A program made the translations under genes and the position numbers. The notes beneath the pieces were generated by a model that saw nothing but the letters and a program-made list of their open reading frames with translations, ran no database searches and had not been told where the DNA came from. A stretch of 64,000 nucleotides of DNA from Chthoniobacterales bacterium (GTDB lineage Bacteria > Verrucomicrobiota > Verrucomicrobiia > Chthoniobacterales > JAATET01), in assembly GCA_036569045.1 (NCBI GenBank), contig DATCRI010000007.1, forward strand, positions 104,369 through 168,368, given 5' to 3'. Positions 42,995-51,952 of the stretch are shown here, piece after piece; the stretch's first letter is position 1, and each line of letters begins with the position of its first letter.

Positions 42995-43450
42995 TCACGG
43001 CGTTTTCAGGGAGCCGGGTTTCCCAAATGCCGATTCGAGGCGGGTGAATTCCTCGGGGCTGAGCGGAAGAATCGAGCCGTGACGGAAGAGGAAGAGAAAG
43101 CGGAAATCCGGCGCGGGTGTGAATTGTCCGGCGGCGAGATCCTCGGTGACGAAGGGATGATAACCGGCGTTCTTGCTGTATCGATCGAGCACGAGGCACC
43201 AGACGGCGGGCTTGCCGTCGGTCACGGGCTTGAGCTGATAACATTCCGGGCCCTCGTAGCCCGCAGTTGCGCGAGCGAGAACCCCGGCACGCCGGCCCAC
43301 AGTCCGGTCAACTTGTCGCTGACCTCCATCTGCAGCGAAAATCGCTAACGAGGTGAAAAGGAAAGCGAGAACCGGGAGGATTCCCTTCAGGAAAAATCGA
43401 AATAAGGGGGAAGATGTCGGGAGGCCATGAGAGCCGGAATTGGAAATCAC
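42995..43450 (-). CDS. Exported hypothetical protein
   Basis: Predicted 151 aa if GTG 43450 is the start; the start is uncertain. A hydrophobic signal segment FFLKGILPVLAFLFTSLAIF (about residues 16-35) is followed by a soluble domain with GYEGPECYQLKPVTDGKPA and VWCLVLDRYSKNAGYHPF. Two Cys could form a disulfide. No family was recognised. It ends beside the tRNA-Ser region and is on the same strand as the cyclophilin gene. Confidence 0.4.
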   Translation of the reverse strand: MISNSGSHGLPTSSPLFRFFLKGILPVLAFLFTSLAIFAADGGQRQVDRTVGRRAGVLARATAGYEGPECYQLKPVTDGKPAVWCLVLDRYSKNAGYHPFVTEDLAAGQFTPAPDFRFLFLFRHGSILPLSPEEFTRLESAFGKPGSLKTP

Positions 43451-43502
43451 CCGCCCATCTCGCGGCAGGTTTCGAATCGGACAGCCAGTCTCGCGGGACG
43501 CG

Positions 43503-44483
43503 CTATTTCCGGAGGATTCGCAGCTTCTTTGGCGCACCGCGAACACCGTCAGCACCGACGCCGCGCACCGTCACGATATTTTTCCCCATCTCGAGACCCT
43601 TCACGCGAAGTTTCCAAGTCGAGCCTGCGGAACTGAGGCGAAACTTTCCCTTTTTGCCGAGACGCCATTCAATTTTCGCCACGCTGGATGATGCCGTGCC
43701 CTTGAGCGTGAGAATCGATTTCCCCGTGCTCAACCTGGCGGCTCCCTTGATGGCAATCGACGGAAGGATTGGCACGGAGGTTTCCGGCAGGATCATGATC
43801 TCGCTGAAAACGAGGTTGTCCGTATTGAGGCCATTTGCCAGCAACGGAAGGTTCGTGAAGGCGTTCCCCAGCGCGCCGCTCGCATTGTAAACTCCCACCC
43901 CATCATTCGCCTCGTCGACGAAGGCCGTATTGAACAGAGCGAGCACATCGAAACCGGCAATCACCCGGCCAAAAACCGTGAAGCCGCCGTTCTGACTGTC
44001 GAGACTCGCGGAGTTATCCGCGAGATTGAGGAACCATTCCGAGGTGGCAGAGTCAGGCCCGCCCCCGGGAACGGGATTCCCGTCACCGTCCTCGGCGGGC
44101 AATTTTGCCATCGCAATGGTTCCGTAGGTGTTGCTGTAGGTCTTTCCCACGGAAAACTCGTTCACGATGGGGGCATAGGCTTCGACGGCAGTGACAGCGT
44201 AAGTGCCGTCCGGATTCGCCGTCAGCCCGTAGCCGCCGCCTTGCAGGACAAATCCCGGGCTCAGGCGGTGGAGAAAGCATCCGCTGTAGCGGCCCGCTTT
44301 AAGGTAACGCAGGAAATTCGTGACGGTGACCGGCTTGTCCTGATCGTAGAGTTCGAAATCGATATTTCCGATTGTGGTCGCAATGCGCACCTTTGTGCCC
44401 CCTCTCGCCGGCAAGGTCATCAGGACAACGACGACCAGGATAGAGACGACGGAAAAAATCCGTTGGAGTGGGCAACGTTCCAT
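43503..44483 (-). CDS. Exported cyclophilin-type peptidyl-prolyl isomerase
   Basis: Predicted 326 aa. Signal segment residues 10-28, then a cyclophilin domain (about 30-215) with FLHRLSPGFVLQGG, YSNTYGTIAMAKLP and WFLNLADN, similar to the active-site block of secreted cyclophilins. The C-terminal 100 residues form a beta-rich domain (LTLKGTASSSVAKIEWRLG, then WKLRVKGLEMGKN) seen in verrucomicrobial exported proteins. It speeds proline cis-trans steps in periplasmic folding. Confidence 0.85.
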   Translation of the reverse strand: MERCPLQRIFSVVSILVVVVLMTLPARGGTKVRIATTIGNIDFELYDQDKPVTVTNFLRYLKAGRYSGCFLHRLSPGFVLQGGGYGLTANPDGTYAVTAVEAYAPIVNEFSVGKTYSNTYGTIAMAKLPAEDGDGNPVPGGGPDSATSEWFLNLADNSASLDSQNGGFTVFGRVIAGFDVLALFNTAFVDEANDGVGVYNASGALGNAFTNLPLLANGLNTDNLVFSEIMILPETSVPILPSIAIKGAARLSTGKSILTLKGTASSSVAKIEWRLGKKGKFRLSSAGSTWKLRVKGLEMGKNIVTVRGVGADGVRGAPKKLRILRK

Positions 44484-44616
44484 GAAGACGACGGGAAGGA
44501 AATGAGGGGGCGAAAAAATTCGCCATCACGCGCTCATTGTCAATCCCTTGCGATTTCGAGTGGGCATCGCCCTTGCGTCAAGACGCCCGAGAATTCAAAG
44601 TGTCGCTTCTCCGTCC

Positions 44617-45735
44617 ATGACGCCCATCGAGCACAACGACCCCGTCAATTCCCGCATCCTCGCCATTTCCGAGGACAAGATCCGTGGCTTTGTCCGCGAA
44701 CCGTTCCACGAAATTTCCCGGCTCTCCGGTGTCGAACTCCCCGTCGTGCTCGAGCGCATCCGCGCGATGCTGGCCGCCGGCACGATCCGCCGCGTGCGGC
44801 AGACGCTCGTCGCCACGAATCTCGCCGAGGGCGCCCTCGTTGCCTGGAAGGTGCCGGCCGATCGTCTCGACGATGCGTTCGACTTCATGTCGAAGGAAGA
44901 TCCCTTCTCGGGCCACGTCGTCGTCCGCTCGACGGATGCCAAAATTCCCGGCCAGGCCTACAAACTCTGGACGACCGTGAAAGTTCCCGCCGGGGAATCA
45001 CTCACCGAGCATTGCGACGACCTGCTCGCGCGCACCGGGGCGGAAGCCTACCGGCTGATGCCCGCGAATGGCATTTTCGCCCTCGGCGTCGGCCACGTGC
45101 GTCGGAAAACGATCGAGCCCGGCGACAAATCGGAAGCGCCCGCGCAGATGTTGAAGGTCGAAACCGTGCATCTCACGCCCGAGGAGTGGGACGTCCTCAT
45201 CGAGCTCAAGCGGGAGTTCGCCATCGACGAAATTCAGGAACCCGTGTGGACCGGCCGCGCCGCCGCCGCCGGGGTCTCGCTGGAGCGATTCTACGAGATT
45301 GCGGAGTCGCTGAACGCCCGCAAGGTGATCGGCCGCTTTTCGACGTTCCTCGAACACGTCAAACCCTCGCAGGGCGGCGTGCGGGTCACGCGTTTCAATG
45401 GCCTGTTCCACTGGGCGGTGCCTGCGGGTCGCGAGGTCGAGGCCGGCTCCGAGATCGGCCGGCACGACATTCTCACGCATTGCTACTGGCGCGAAGGCGG
45501 GCCGGAATTCAACAACGTGAACATCATGGCCGTCGCCCACGGCACGGACCGGGATCGCCTGCTCGAGCACAAGGCGGCGATCGACCGTCATCTCGAAGCG
45601 GCGGGCATTCCGGTGACCTACACCAATGTCTTCTGGGGCGGGCGTAGCGAGATCAAGCCCTCCGAAATTTCGCCCCACGTCTATCGCGAGTGGCACCAGC
45701 GGGCGCAGGCGCCCCTGGCCGACGCCCCGGTCTAG
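44617..45735 (+). CDS. Tandem Lrp/AsnC-like protein of the AhbA/AhbB (siroheme decarboxylase) type
   Basis: Predicted 372 aa from ATG 44617. Two similar halves are seen: residues about 10-150 and 195-350. The first has a wHTH-like part (FHEISRLSGVELPVVLERIRAML, then GTIRRVRQTLVATNL), and both have an AsnC-like ligand domain. This layout is that of AhbA/AhbB or NirDL-type siroheme decarboxylases, which are Lrp-like in fold but enzymatic. The expected heme-pocket block RxHxxNLWFT is only partly kept (AYKLWTTVKVP, then LFHWAVP). No siroheme or d1-heme genes are adjacent, so regulatory or enzymatic function remains open. Confidence 0.6.
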   Translation: MTPIEHNDPVNSRILAISEDKIRGFVREPFHEISRLSGVELPVVLERIRAMLAAGTIRRVRQTLVATNLAEGALVAWKVPADRLDDAFDFMSKEDPFSGHVVVRSTDAKIPGQAYKLWTTVKVPAGESLTEHCDDLLARTGAEAYRLMPANGIFALGVGHVRRKTIEPGDKSEAPAQMLKVETVHLTPEEWDVLIELKREFAIDEIQEPVWTGRAAAAGVSLERFYEIAESLNARKVIGRFSTFLEHVKPSQGGVRVTRFNGLFHWAVPAGREVEAGSEIGRHDILTHCYWREGGPEFNNVNIMAVAHGTDRDRLLEHKAAIDRHLEAAGIPVTYTNVFWGGRSEIKPSEISPHVYREWHQRAQAPLADAPV

Positions 45736-45743
45736 GCAAAACA

Positions 45744-45770
45744 AAGGCCGCGCGGGACTCGCGCGGCCTT
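45744..45770. terminator. Bidirectional terminator
   Basis: An 11-bp stem AAGGCCGCGCG/CGCGCGGCCTT with 5-nt loop lies between the convergent AhbA/B-like and lipoprotein genes. AT-rich sequence on both sides suits termination from either direction. Confidence 0.8.
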
Positions 45771-45791
45771 CGCAAAAATCTCGCCTCGCGG

Positions 45792-46358
45792 CTACGTGCC
45801 GGCGCCGACGTATTGGGCCTGGACGGAGTCGTATTTCGACACCGTGCCAGCCTTCGGCGTGCTCTTGAGATCATACACGTCGTTGCCGACGAGCTTCTCG
45901 GACTGCGTATCGTAGATCATCACGGCCGTCTTGCCCTTGTAGTCGGAGCCCTTCTCGGTCTCCACCGCGATGTAGCGGGGCTTTTTGGCCACGGGCTTTG
46001 GCTTGGTGGCGGAGGCCTGCGCGGCGCGGCGGGCCTCGGCCTCATCCTCCTGCTGCTGCTTTTCGAGCTTCGCCATGTAGAGACGCGCCCGGGCTTCGGC
46101 AATGCGGCGCTGCTCCTCGTCGGCCTGGTGCTTGGCAACGATGTAAGCCGTCGTCGCCGCGAGGGCCGCGGCGCCAAGGGTGATCGGGATGCCAATGCTC
46201 GGATCGACCCCCGCCGCAGCAAGCGGCACGCCGACAGCGACCCCGGTCAATGCGCCGAAAACTCCGGCGTTTTCCCCGGGAGTCAGATTGGAACATCCGG
46301 ACGTTCCGATCGCCAGAACGGCGGCGATCCCTGCACTCTTCAAAAGGGTGGCATTCAT
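45792..46358 (-). CDS. Lipoprotein with glycine-zipper-like region
   Basis: Predicted 188 aa. Lipobox TSGC at about residue 22, then GVFGALTGVAVGVPLAAAG and a second small-residue segment (about 58-75) typical of glycine zippers. A charged coiled-coil-like helix (about 77-115, EEQRRIAEARARLYMAKLE) follows, and the C-terminal 60 residues form a compact domain. No family is recognised. It is convergent with the AhbA/B-like gene. Confidence 0.6.
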   Translation of the reverse strand: MNATLLKSAGIAAVLAIGTSGCSNLTPGENAGVFGALTGVAVGVPLAAAGVDPSIGIPITLGAAALAATTAYIVAKHQADEEQRRIAEARARLYMAKLEKQQQEDEAEARRAAQASATKPKPVAKKPRYIAVETEKGSDYKGKTAVMIYDTQSEKLVGNDVYDLKSTPKAGTVSKYDSVQAQYVGAGT

Positions 46359-46404
46359 GCGGTCGGGAGAGCGTGCTAGCCCCCCTGGAAACTGTCAAGA
46401 GCCC

Positions 46405-49400
46405 TTACGGTGTGGGGCTCGCCGTGGCTTCGGGAGAAACCTCGAAAGGCACGTCGTGTTCCTGGCACCACGCGATGGCTCGATCATTCCCGAGCCGCGC
46501 GGATTTGACATACCACTCGCGCGCCTGCCTGGGATCGTTCGAGATGCTCTCATCCTCGAGCGAGATCGCATAGAGGCGCATGCATTCGGCATCGCCCTTC
46601 TCCGCGCCCTCGCGCCAGATGCGCACAGCCTCCGCAGTGTTCCGCTCCACGCCGACGCCGCTGATGTAGAGGCGGCCGAGTTGGGCCTGGGCGTTCATGT
46701 TTCCCTTCGCCGCAGCGCTTTGATACAAAGCAAAGGCCTTCCCGGGGTCCGCCTTTTCCACGCCGCGCCCGCTTTCGTAGAGCCGACCCAGCAGGCCCAT
46801 GGCGCGATCGTCGCCCATGTCGGAGGAGATCGTCAGCAGCTCCACGGCGCGCCTGTCGTCCTTCGGCAAGCCGCCGTAGCCGAGCGAATAGCACTCACCG
46901 AGATAGGTGATGCCGTTCGGGTCGTTGCGCTCGGCCGACGCCTTGAACCAGCCGACCGCGGCCTCCGGATTCGGCTTCGCAACGCCGCGACCGCTCGAAA
47001 GCATCATTCCCGCGAGAGCCATCGCGTCCGAGCGCCCGCCCTTCGCCGCTTCCTGAAACCACTGAAGGCTCGCCACCGGATCACTCTTCAACAGGGAATG
47101 CCCCAGCACGACGCAGGCATTCACGCTTCCCCGCCAGCCGGCGGCCTCGAGTCCCGGCCGCAAAGCCGGCAACTGCGCCGCGTCGACGCCCTTCGGATGC
47201 TCCGTCTCGATTTTCTGGGCGATGCGCTTCACCGCCTCGAACAAGGCGCCGTCTTCCGGGTGCGCGGCGGACAACTGCGCGTAGGCCAGCAGCGCCGGTC
47301 CATCGTTCCCCGCAGCCTCGAGACTCGCCGCCTGGACCTCGGCCGCGGCATACGCCTCGCGCTCGGGAGCCGCGCCCGGCGTGGCGGTCGGGGTCTGGTT
47401 GGGCTCGGAAGTCACCAGCGGTGTTGCGGTCGGCGAGGCTCCGGGCGTTGGCGTCGCGGAAGGTCCGGCCATTGGCTCGGCGGGCCGGGAATTCGGCCAG
47501 AGAAAATAAATCCCCGCGGCCAGCAGCAGCGCACAGATTCCGAGCACCGTTGCAAGGATCCACGCAGACGAAGCCGGAGCGGGCTTCTCCGGAAGCGGCA
47601 GCGGAGGCGGCATCGCCTCGGGAACACGCGCCACCGGGGTTGCCGGCCGCGAAGTCCCCTCCCCGACGAGCGCCTCGACGAATTCCGCCGCCGTGGCAAA
47701 GCCGCCGTCGAGCGCCCGGCGCACCACGAGATTTCCATCCTGCGTGAGTTCGGACAGCGGCGTCCATTGGCCGGAACTCCGGGCATCGAACCGAGCGCCT
47801 CCCAGCAGTTCACAGGCAAGCCCCGCCACCGCGAAGGCCGCGTTTCCGGCGTCCTCGCCATCTCCGCGGCGCAGGGTCGCGGCGGACGAATGCACCACCG
47901 TCACGTCGGCAGGCACGTCCAGCAGATGCTCGATGCGCAGGGCATCGATCTTTACCGACAAATCCGGCCACTCGTTCAGCGGCAGCGAGAGGTCACCGGC
48001 GGGGGTCAGAACGATTTCGTGCGGGGCCAGCTCGGGCCGGGGCGCCGGCGCCGCGTCGAAAGCGTCGGCCGCCAGCGCGAGGGGGCGCAGCACCACGAGC
48101 GCCTCCTCGAGCTCGAGACTGCGCCGCGCCTTCATGACCCGAAGCAGGGAAATCCCTTCCACGCTCTCGATCGCAAAATACCAGCCCCGGCCCGATCCGC
48201 CCTGTGCGACCACATGCCGCACGGCATCTGCCTCGATCCGCTCGATGACGCCGAGCCGCTGCCGCACCTCGTCGCGCAGTCCGGGAATCATTGTTGCAGC
48301 CGGGTCGACCATCACGACCTCGACCAGTCTGTCGGGATTCTCCGCATCTCGAGCCCGGAACCGCAGGAACTCGCCGGCACTTCCCAGCGCCGCTTCCAGC
48401 GTGAAACGTCCCCCGACGACCTCGCCGATGTCCGGCCGCTCGGCGGGAACCCGGGTGACGGCCGTCTCCCCGAGGAAAGCGAGCTCTTCAAGGCAGGCCT
48501 CCGCGCGCTTCTTCAATTCCAGCGCCGTTTGCGGCCGATCCGCGGGATCCTTCGCCAGCATGGATTTGAGCAACTCCATCACGACTGCCGGCTGGCCTTC
48601 GAGCAGCTCCAGCGGCGGCTGCCGGTAAAGGTGCTGGCTCATCACCTGCGCCATGGAGCCGCTGAACGGCGTCTTGCCCGCAAGCATGTAAAAGAGCGTC
48701 ACGCCGAGCGAGTAAATGTCCGACCGCGTATCGACCTCGCCTTCCTCGAGCTGCTCCGGGCTCGCGAAGTGCGGCGTTCCGAGGAACCCGCCCTGCGTGA
48801 GCGTGACGGTCGCGGAATTCGGGTCGCTTTCGATGCTCTTCGCGAGGCCGAAATCGATCACCTTCACGCTCACCTCGCCGTCGTCCGACTTCATGAGCAT
48901 GATGTTCGATGGCTTGATGTCGCGATGGATGATGCCCTCCTTCTGCGCGGCCGCGAGAGCCGAGGCGACCTGGGCAACGATCTTCAACGCCATCACCGGC
49001 GACACCCCGATCTCCCGGCGGATGCACGCCTCGATCGTCTCGCCGTCCACATACTCCATTGCGTAGAAGACGCTGCCGTCCTGCTCGCCGAGGTAAAACA
49101 CGGCCGCCACGTTGGGATGCCGGAGCGCCGCGGCCGACCGCGCCTCGCGCAGGAAGCGGTCCTTCGCCGTGTCGCTGGTCAGCACCGCGCCATTGATCAC
49201 CTTCAACGCCACGTGCACGTGCAGGTTGCGATCGTAGGCCTTGTAGGTGATGCCCATCGCCCCCCGTCCGAGTTCCACCGGGTGCCCGTCGACGAGCGCC
49301 ACCGAGAAATGCTGGAAATTCAACGCGTCGCCCGCGCCGTCCGCTGCTGGATTGTTGTCTCCCGGTAGTGATGTCGACACTGTTGGCGAGCTTGCCGCGT

Positions 49401-49434
49401 CGCTTGCACCTTGGCAAATCGTTACTGTGCCCAA
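46405..49434 (-). CDS. Ser/Thr kinase with pseudokinase-like domain, TM segment and Sel1 repeats
   Basis: Predicted 1009 aa from TTG 49434; GTG 49380 is an alternative. Residues about 50-330 form an active-looking Hanks kinase: GRGAMG loop, K78 (HVALKVI), HRDIKPSN (170-177) and DFG (194-196). A second region, about 345-490, looks like a degenerate kinase (GGRFTLEAALGSAGEFLRFR, then VEVVMV without the Lys, and PHEIVLTPAGDL for the HRD area). A membrane segment (about residues 620-640) is followed by a Thr/Pro linker, then Sel1-type repeats (about 770-990, e.g. AQAQLGRLYISGVGVE). It probably phosphorylates targets from the inner membrane and binds partners through the Sel1 part. Confidence 0.85.
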   Translation of the reverse strand: MGTVTICQGASDAASSPTVSTSLPGDNNPAADGAGDALNFQHFSVALVDGHPVELGRGAMGITYKAYDRNLHVHVALKVINGAVLTSDTAKDRFLREARSAAALRHPNVAAVFYLGEQDGSVFYAMEYVDGETIEACIRREIGVSPVMALKIVAQVASALAAAQKEGIIHRDIKPSNIMLMKSDDGEVSVKVIDFGLAKSIESDPNSATVTLTQGGFLGTPHFASPEQLEEGEVDTRSDIYSLGVTLFYMLAGKTPFSGSMAQVMSQHLYRQPPLELLEGQPAVVMELLKSMLAKDPADRPQTALELKKRAEACLEELAFLGETAVTRVPAERPDIGEVVGGRFTLEAALGSAGEFLRFRARDAENPDRLVEVVMVDPAATMIPGLRDEVRQRLGVIERIEADAVRHVVAQGGSGRGWYFAIESVEGISLLRVMKARRSLELEEALVVLRPLALAADAFDAAPAPRPELAPHEIVLTPAGDLSLPLNEWPDLSVKIDALRIEHLLDVPADVTVVHSSAATLRRGDGEDAGNAAFAVAGLACELLGGARFDARSSGQWTPLSELTQDGNLVVRRALDGGFATAAEFVEALVGEGTSRPATPVARVPEAMPPPLPLPEKPAPASSAWILATVLGICALLLAAGIYFLWPNSRPAEPMAGPSATPTPGASPTATPLVTSEPNQTPTATPGAAPEREAYAAAEVQAASLEAAGNDGPALLAYAQLSAAHPEDGALFEAVKRIAQKIETEHPKGVDAAQLPALRPGLEAAGWRGSVNACVVLGHSLLKSDPVASLQWFQEAAKGGRSDAMALAGMMLSSGRGVAKPNPEAAVGWFKASAERNDPNGITYLGECYSLGYGGLPKDDRRAVELLTISSDMGDDRAMGLLGRLYESGRGVEKADPGKAFALYQSAAAKGNMNAQAQLGRLYISGVGVERNTAEAVRIWREGAEKGDAECMRLYAISLEDESISNDPRQAREWYVKSARLGNDRAIAWCQEHDVPFEVSPEATASPTP

Positions 49435-49531
49435 TCGCCAGCCGGCAGGCTCTCTTCACGCCGAAGATCGATCAGGCACTTTACCCTTGCATCCGCGTCG
49501 ATCTCGGGCATTATCCCTAATCCCACTTTCC

Positions 49532-49762
49532 ATGAGAGCTGACATTCATCCCAACTACGTCGACACCGTCATCACCTGCGCGTGCGGTGCCGCGTATCGC
49601 ACGCGTTCGACGCGCGACAATCTCAAGATCGGCATTTGCGCCGCCTGCCACCCGTTCTTCACCGGTGAGCAGAAGTTCGTCGACACGGCTGGCCGCGTCG
49701 AAAAATTTGCCCGCCGCTACGGCAGCGTCAAGGCCACCCGCGCCGCGAAGAAGTCCGCCTAG
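49532..49762 (+). CDS. rpmE: 50S ribosomal protein bL31
   Basis: Predicted 76 aa from ATG 49532. MRADIHPNYVD is the standard start, and CACGAAYRTRST with CAACHPFFTG gives the four-Cys zinc ribbon of the C+ type. It sits in the large-subunit central protuberance. A strong terminator follows, then prfA. Divergent from the kinase gene. Confidence 0.95.
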   Translation: MRADIHPNYVDTVITCACGAAYRTRSTRDNLKIGICAACHPFFTGEQKFVDTAGRVEKFARRYGSVKATRAAKKSA

Positions 49763-49780
49763 ATTCCTTTCCCCACCCAA

Positions 49781-49827
49781 GAAACGGTGACGCCCGGCCT
49801 CATGCCAGCGTCACCGTTTCTGTTTTC
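49781..49827 (+). terminator. Terminator between rpmE and prfA
   Basis: A perfect 13-bp stem GAAACGGTGACGC/GCGTCACCGTTTC with 14-nt loop is followed by TGTTTTC. It ends 20 bp before the prfA start, so prfA probably has little room for its own promoter and may rely on read-through. Confidence 0.8.
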
Positions 49828-49846
49828 AGAAAAGGTCATCCAAGCC

Positions 49847-50926
49847 ATGGATTTCTCCGCCCTCGTTGCCCGCAAACGCGACCGCTTCGCCGAACTGGAC
49901 GCCGCCGTCTCCTCGTCCGATCTCTTCGACGACCCGAAACGCGCCCAGGAAGTCCTTCGCGAGCACTCCCGCCTGCGCGTCCTGCTTGAGAAGTGGGAGC
50001 TTTTCGAGAAATCCCAGCGCGAGATCGTCGAGAACGAGGAGCTCGCCTCCGGGGATGACGAGGAGATGGCCGAACTCGCCCAGGCGGAGCTGAAATCCCT
50101 CCAGGCGCTCATTCCGAAACTCGAGCTCGAGCTTCGCGTCGCCCTGCTCCCGCCCGAGCCCGACGAGGACAAGGACGCCATCGTGGAAATTCGCGCCGGA
50201 ACGGGCGGCACCGAGGCCGCCCTTTTTGCCGCGGATCTCTACCGCATGTATTGCCGCTTCGCCGAAGTGAACGGCCTCAAGGTCGAGATGATGGAGAACA
50301 GCCCGTCCGACCTCGGCGGCCTCAAGGAAGTCATCTTTCGTCTCAGCGGCGAATCCGTCTTTCGCAAGATGCGCTACGAAAGCGGCGTCCATCGCGTGCA
50401 ACGCGTGCCCGCCACCGAGGCGCAGGGCCGCATCCACACCTCCGCCGCCACGGTTGCCGTGCTTCCCGAGGCCGAGGAAGTCGATCTCGTGATCCCGCCG
50501 CAGGATCTTCGCATCGAAGTCTGCCGCGCCGGCGGTCCCGGCGGGCAGGGCGTCAACACGACGGACTCCGCCGTGCAGGTCATGCACATCCCGACCGGCC
50601 GCATCGTGCGCTGCCAGGACGGCCGCAGCCAGCAGAAGAACAAGGAGGCCGCGCTCAAGATCATGCGTTCGCGCCTGCTCGAGGACAAACGCCGCGAGGA
50701 AGAGGAGAAATACTCCGCCCATCGCAAGAGCCTCATCGGCGGAGGCGGTCGCGAGGAAAAGATCCGCACCTACAATTTTCCGCAGAATCGCGTCACCGAT
50801 CACCGCATCGGCCTCACGCTCTACAATCTCGACCAGTTCATCGAGGGTGAAATCGGCGAGATGATCGACGCGCTCTACGCCTCCGACGTCGAGACGCGAC
50901 TGGAAGAAGCGACGCTCGTCGCGTAA
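49847..50926 (+). CDS. prfA: Peptide chain release factor 1
   Basis: Predicted 359 aa. The stop-codon recognition loop reads RVPATEAQGRIHTSAATVAVL (PAT tripeptide, RF1-type, for UAA/UAG), and GGPGGQGVNTTDSAV contains the GGQ that triggers peptide release. The length matches RF1. prmC, which methylates the GGQ Gln, follows after 174 bp, a common pairing. Confidence 0.97.
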   Translation: MDFSALVARKRDRFAELDAAVSSSDLFDDPKRAQEVLREHSRLRVLLEKWELFEKSQREIVENEELASGDDEEMAELAQAELKSLQALIPKLELELRVALLPPEPDEDKDAIVEIRAGTGGTEAALFAADLYRMYCRFAEVNGLKVEMMENSPSDLGGLKEVIFRLSGESVFRKMRYESGVHRVQRVPATEAQGRIHTSAATVAVLPEAEEVDLVIPPQDLRIEVCRAGGPGGQGVNTTDSAVQVMHIPTGRIVRCQDGRSQQKNKEAALKIMRSRLLEDKRREEEEKYSAHRKSLIGGGGREEKIRTYNFPQNRVTDHRIGLTLYNLDQFIEGEIGEMIDALYASDVETRLEEATLVA

Positions 50927-51100
50927 CGATCACGCGCTCGCTCGCGAGATCCTCACAATCCCCCGCCCGCCGCGCGGATTCATGTCGGTCCGCATGATGA
51001 GGACGACACCGTTCGACGATTTCTCCGAGTTTTCCATTTGGTCCGCCCGCGCTTCTGTCGCTACGCTCCGGCGCATCTTGAGACCGCCCTTCCCTTCTGC

Positions 51101-51943
51101 ATGACCGTTCTCGAAGTCATCCAATCCGCCACCGGTTACCTCGAGAAAAACGGCGTGGCCGATGCCCGATTGAACGCTGAATACCTGCTCGCTCACGCCC
51201 TTGGAAAACGCAAACGCCTCGACCTCTACCTGGAGTTCGATCGTCCCCTCTCCGACGCCGAGCGCGCTCCGCTTCGCGACCTCGTGCGCCAGCGCGGCCA
51301 GGGCATCCCGCTGCAGCATCTGCTCGGCACCGCCGAGTTTTTTGGGCGCACGTTTCTCTGCGATGGCCGCGGCCTCATCCCCCGCCCCGAGACCGAGCAG
51401 CTCGTCGAGCTGGTCCAATCCCAAATCCCGAATCCCAATTCCCGGATTCTCGATGTGGGCACCGGCAGCGGAGTGATTGCGATTACCCTCGCGCTGGAAT
51501 TTCCCGAGGCCGAGGTGCACGCCGTGGACGTCTCTCCCGACGCGCTTGCGCTCGCGCAGGAGAACGCCGCCCAACTCGGCGCGGCCGAACGCATCACCTT
51601 TCATCAGGCCGATCTCCTGCCGCCGGACGCCGCTTCGTTCGACATCATCGTTGCGAACCTGCCCTACATCGCGACTGACGAGATTCCCCGACTCTCCCGC
51701 GAAGTGCAGCGCGATCCGCTTCTCGCGCTCGATGGCGGCGCCGACGGTCTCGACCTCGTGCGACGTCTGGTGAGCCATGCGGCCGAATTCCTCTCCCCGA
51801 CCGGCCGCATCTTTCTGGAGGTCGGCCACGATCAGGCGCAGGCCACGGCGGACCTTTGCGCCGCCGCCGGTCTGGCGCACGCCGCCACGCATCGCGACCT
51901 GCAGGGCGTGCTCCGCTTCGCCACCGCGCAACGTCCCGCCTGA
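51101..51943 (+). CDS. prmC: Protein-(glutamine-N5) methyltransferase
   Basis: Predicted 280 aa from ATG 51101. The N-terminal helical domain has ADARLNAEYLLAHALG and the RPETE motif; SAM motif I is LDVGTGSGVIAI; the catalytic NPPY is NLPY here (VANLPYIA), a substitution of the first Pro by Leu. The linker before motif I (QSQIPNPNSRI, about residues 105-116) is encoded by an AT-rich dispersed repeat. It methylates RF1/RF2 on Gln of GGQ. It follows prfA. Confidence 0.92.
   Translation: MTVLEVIQSATGYLEKNGVADARLNAEYLLAHALGKRKRLDLYLEFDRPLSDAERAPLRDLVRQRGQGIPLQHLLGTAEFFGRTFLCDGRGLIPRPETEQLVELVQSQIPNPNSRILDVGTGSGVIAITLALEFPEAEVHAVDVSPDALALAQENAAQLGAAERITFHQADLLPPDAASFDIIVANLPYIATDEIPRLSREVQRDPLLALDGGADGLDLVRRLVSHAAEFLSPTGRIFLEVGHDQAQATADLCAAAGLAHAATHRDLQGVLRFATAQRPA
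51415..51451. repeat. AT-rich dispersed repeat inside prmC, copy 3
   Basis: A 37-bp stretch of AATCCC/AAATCCC units is in frame in prmC and adds a linker of about 12 residues between the N-terminal and SAM domains. On the reverse strand it resembles the copies at 23358 and 23961 (GGGATTCGGGATTTGGGATT). Confidence 0.6.
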
Positions 51944-51952
51944 CGTCGGAAA

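Noticed and set aside
46180..49368. A 1062-codon frame antisense to the kinase gene
   Set aside because: Arg/His-rich composition and no family; the kinase with complete motifs is the real gene.
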